A DNA stretch of 7,422 nt, from positions 1-7,422 of the forward strand of contig CALCRH010000076.1 of the NCBI GenBank assembly GCA_937894515.1, read 5' to 3'. The position numbers and the translations under genes were made by a program. Under the pieces are notes generated by a model, which saw only the letters and a program-made list of their open reading frames with translations, did not search any database and was not told the origin of the DNA. This DNA is from an uncultured Clostridia bacterium (GTDB lineage Bacteria > Bacillota > Clostridia > Oscillospirales > Oscillospiraceae). Below are positions 5,522-7,422 of the stretch, in pieces. Positions within the stretch are counted from its first letter, which is position 1. Each line of letters opens with the position of its first letter.

Positions 5522-6106
5522 TTACCAGACCTTCAGGCCGCTGAAGCCCATGAAGGCCAGAGCCATCAGACCGGCGGTGATCAGAGCGATGGGGAAACCA
5601 TCAAAAGCCTTGGGGTTGTCGGCAAACTCCAGCTGCTCACGGACAGCCGCGAACAGGAAGATGGCCAGCAGGAAGCCCAAGCCGCCGGTGATACCGTAGA
5701 CCACGGACTGGATGAAGTTGTAGTTGTTCTGCACGTTCAGCAGGGCAACACCCAGAACGGCGCAGTTGGTGGTGATCAGAGGCAGATACACGCCCAGAGC
5801 GGTGTACAGGGTGGGGATGAACTTCTTGAGGAACATTTCCACGAACTGCACCAGACCGGCAATGACCAGAATGAAGGCCACGGTCTGCATGTAGCCCAGA
5901 TCCAAAGCAACCAGGATCTTGTTCACGCCGAAGCAGACGGCGGAAGCCAGACCCATAACGAAGGTAACCGCAGCACCCATACCCACGGCGGTGTCGATCT
6001 TCTTGGAAACACCCAGGAAGGGGCAGCAGCCCAGGAACTGTGCGAAGATAAAGTTGTTGGTCAGAATAGCGCCAAGAGAAATGGCGAGCAAACTGGTAAT
6101 CGTCAT
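5522..6106 (-). CDS. rnfA: RnfA, membrane subunit of the Rnf complex
   Basis: RnfA is an integral membrane subunit that, with RnfE, forms the core across which electrons and ions move. The 194-residue length and the sequence throughout match the family, including TNNFIFAQFLGCCPFLGVSK (16-35), GVYLPLITTNCAVLG (105-119) and the closing ITAGLMALAFMGFSG. Cys28 (in CP) and Cys115 (in NC) correspond to the conserved cysteines that, in the related Nqr and Rnf complexes, hold an intramembrane iron-sulfur centre shared with the sister subunit. Six hydrophobic segments are expected. The start at 6106 is three bases beyond the rnfE stop, and its AGGAGG lies within the last codons of rnfE, implying translational coupling. 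Confidence 0.97.
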   Translation of the reverse strand: MTITSLLAISLGAILTNNFIFAQFLGCCPFLGVSKKIDTAVGMGAAVTFVMGLASAVCFGVNKILVALDLGYMQTVAFILVIAGLVQFVEMFLKKFIPTLYTALGVYLPLITTNCAVLGVALLNVQNNYNFIQSVVYGITGGLGFLLAIFLFAAVREQLEFADNPKAFDGFPIALITAGLMALAFMGFSGLKVW

Positions 6107-6109
6107 AAC

Positions 6110-6757
6110 TTACTTCGCCTCCTTTTTCTTTTCGGACTTGGCCAAAGCCCACTGCATCACGGCGATCAGTACGCCCAGAGTCAGGAAGCCGCCTACCGGC
6201 AGGGTCAACAGCTTGACGCCGTATTCCTCGGGGAAGACGACGATACCGGGCGCACTGCCCAGTCCGCCGCCGCCCAGCAGGCCGCCGCCGAACTTACCGC
6301 TGCCCAGAAGCTCACGGACAACACACATGATCATCAGCACGATGGTATAGCCAATGCCCTGGCAGATACCGTCAACCGCAGAAGCACCCACGGTGTTCTT
6401 GTTGGCGAAAGCCTCAGCACGGCCCAGGATGATGCAGTTCACGACGATCAGGGGGATAAACACGCCCAGAGAACTGGACAGTGCGGGAACGAAGGCCTTC
6501 AGCAGCAGGTCCACGCAGGTCACGAAACCGGCGATAACCACGATGTAGCAGGCGATACGTACTTCGTTGGGGATGATCTTACGCAGAAGTGCAATAAAGA
6601 TATTGGAAAGGGTCAGGATGATCAGAACGGACACACCCATACCCAAGCCATTGAAGAAAGAGGTGGTGATAGCCATGGTGGAGCACATGCCCAGCAGCTG
6701 CACCAGAACGGGGTTCTGATTGATCAGGCCGTCCTTGAATTGTTTACCGAAATTCAT
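6110..6757 (-). CDS. rnfE: RnfE, membrane subunit of the Rnf complex
   Basis: RnfE is the homologous partner of RnfA in the membrane core of the Rnf complex. The protein has 215 residues and opens with FKDGLINQNPVLVQLLGMC, typical of RnfE/NqrD. Cys25 and Cys108 (in PLIVVNCIILGRAEAFA, 102-118) match the paired cysteines of RnfA and would complete the shared intramembrane cluster. About six hydrophobic segments are visible. Residues 152-171 form a glycine-rich loop (GSGKFGGGLLGGGGLG) before the last helix. The C-terminus is lysine-rich. The start has AGGAGGAG about ten bases upstream, in the 19-base gap after rnfG. Confidence 0.97.
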   Translation of the reverse strand: MNFGKQFKDGLINQNPVLVQLLGMCSTMAITTSFFNGLGMGVSVLIILTLSNIFIALLRKIIPNEVRIACYIVVIAGFVTCVDLLLKAFVPALSSSLGVFIPLIVVNCIILGRAEAFANKNTVGASAVDGICQGIGYTIVLMIMCVVRELLGSGKFGGGLLGGGGLGSAPGIVVFPEEYGVKLLTLPVGGFLTLGVLIAVMQWALAKSEKKKEAK

Positions 6758-6776
6758 GTTTCAAGCTCCTCCTTTC

Positions 6777-7328
6777 TTAACCGATGGCTTCCACGGCGGC
6801 CAGCGCAGCATTCACGCCCGCAGTCACGCCCTTGGAAGAAACGGTAGCACCGGAGATGGGGGTCACAGTCTTGCCCACGACCAGCGTGCCGGCACCGGAC
6901 ATGCCCACAAACTGATCCAGAACACCTTCCTGGTTCTCCATGACCTTGGAGCCGATGCCGGAAGTTTCGGCGTTGGACACGATGGAAACGCCGGTAACGG
7001 CATTGGCATCGTCCACGCCAACGATCATTTCAATGTTGCCCTGAGAACCGGAAGCCACGACCTTGCAGGCATAACCGCCGGTGGACATGGTATACATTTC
7101 AGACAGCGTGCCGTAAGCAGCGGCGGCATCTGCCACCTCGGCGGGAATTTCCACCGGCTCAAAGGCAGCGCCTTCGGGAGCAACCGCGGCCAGAGCGGCC
7201 TTGGTGTTCGCCTCATTGATGGCGTCGATGGGGCCCTCGGTAACAGAGTTGACCAGGCCCAGCAGGGCAGCAACCACCAGAGAAATAGCCGTCAGAGTGC
7301 CGGCGACCTTCAGAATAAACTTACCCAT
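6777..7328 (-). CDS. rnfG: RnfG, FMN-binding subunit of the Rnf complex
   Basis: RnfG carries a covalently bound FMN on the outer face of the membrane and passes electrons within the Rnf complex. The 183-residue protein has one N-terminal membrane helix (about 5-28) followed by an extracytoplasmic FMN-binding domain. Conserved pieces are NAETSGIGSKV (119-129) and TPISGATVSSKGV (156-168). Thr162 in SGAT is the expected FMN phosphoester attachment residue. Attachment needs the ApbE flavin transferase, which is not in this window. The ATG shares a base with the rnfD stop (TAATG), and AGGAGG lies within the end of rnfD, so the two are translationally coupled. Confidence 0.96.
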   Translation of the reverse strand: MGKFILKVAGTLTAISLVVAALLGLVNSVTEGPIDAINEANTKAALAAVAPEGAAFEPVEIPAEVADAAAAYGTLSEMYTMSTGGYACKVVASGSQGNIEMIVGVDDANAVTGVSIVSNAETSGIGSKVMENQEGVLDQFVGMSGAGTLVVGKTVTPISGATVSSKGVTAGVNAALAAVEAIG

Positions 7329-7422
7329 TACTTAGCCGCCTCCTTTTCTTTTTTGGGCGCACCATAGATGGTGGGCTTGATGTACTTATCCAGCAGCCAG
7401 GTGGTGCAGTTCATGATCAGGA
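7328..7422 (-). CDS. rnfD: RnfD, C-terminal 30 residues (5' part beyond window)
   Basis: An open frame enters from the right edge and ends at TAA (7330-7328), which overlaps the rnfG start by one base. The 30 visible residues include MNCTTWLLDKYIKPTIYGAP followed by a charged KKEKEAAK tail. They match the end of clostridial RnfD, the membrane subunit that carries a second covalent FMN. The position before rnfG fits the standard rnfCDGEAB order, so rnfC and the rest of rnfD should lie just outside the window. Confidence 0.88.
   Translation of the reverse strand, partial: LIMNCTTWLLDKYIKPTIYGAPKKEKEAAK

Noticed and set aside
5417..6847. Long plus-strand open frame of 476 codons opposite rnfB, rnfA, rnfE and rnfG
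   Set aside because: It is antisense to clear Rnf genes, is rich in Gln/His/Gly/Asp as expected from complementing membrane-protein codons, and has no recognisable domain.

Overview
The window looks like a chromosomal segment from an anaerobic, GC-rich gut-type clostridium, most likely Oscillospirales (Oscillospiraceae or Ruminococcaceae). The reasons are the clostridial rnf gene order, a long clostridial-type RnfB, strong AGGAGG ribosome-binding sites, and intergenic palindromes ending in CCCCTACGG. This placement is inference; no rRNA or marker search was possible. Every gene I can support lies on the minus strand, so the window reads biologically from right to left.

From right to left: (1) 7422-4609 holds the 3' part of an rnf operon in the order rnfD (last 30 codons only), rnfG, rnfE, rnfA, rnfB. 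It encodes the membrane ferredoxin:NAD+ oxidoreductase, which couples electron transfer to H+ or Na+ export. The genes are tightly packed and translationally linked, and a strong intrinsic terminator (4561-4595) closes the operon. (2) 4560-4272 is an AT-rich intergenic stretch with three DnaA-box-like nonamers, a good sigma-70 promoter, and a perfect 13-bp palindrome over that promoter's -35 box. (3) 4271-2286 encodes a ParE/GyrB-like topoisomerase subunit. (4) 2285-2060 is non-coding and full of short GC-rich palindromes. (5) 2059-1208 encodes a 283-residue protein with a C-terminal GIY-YIG nuclease domain, in a visibly AT-richer gene. (6) 1207-1015 is a second palindrome cluster of the same family. 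(7) 1014-1 is the N-terminal 338 codons of the partner ParC/GyrA-like subunit, which runs off the left edge.

The rnf genes are ordinary energy metabolism. The unusual part is the topoisomerase locus. parE and parC homologues are normally neighbours, but here they are separated by a nuclease gene of different base composition, bracketed by related palindromes that share an identical 13-base direct repeat. The nuclease domain keeps the key residues and spacing of the phage T4 homing endonuclease I-TevI. The best candidate for something undescribed is therefore a palindrome-bracketed GIY-YIG cassette inserted into a type IIA topoisomerase operon. The topoisomerase subunits also differ from the textbook GyrB/ParE and GyrA/ParC sequences at the ATP-sensing QTK loop and at the quinolone-contact serine.
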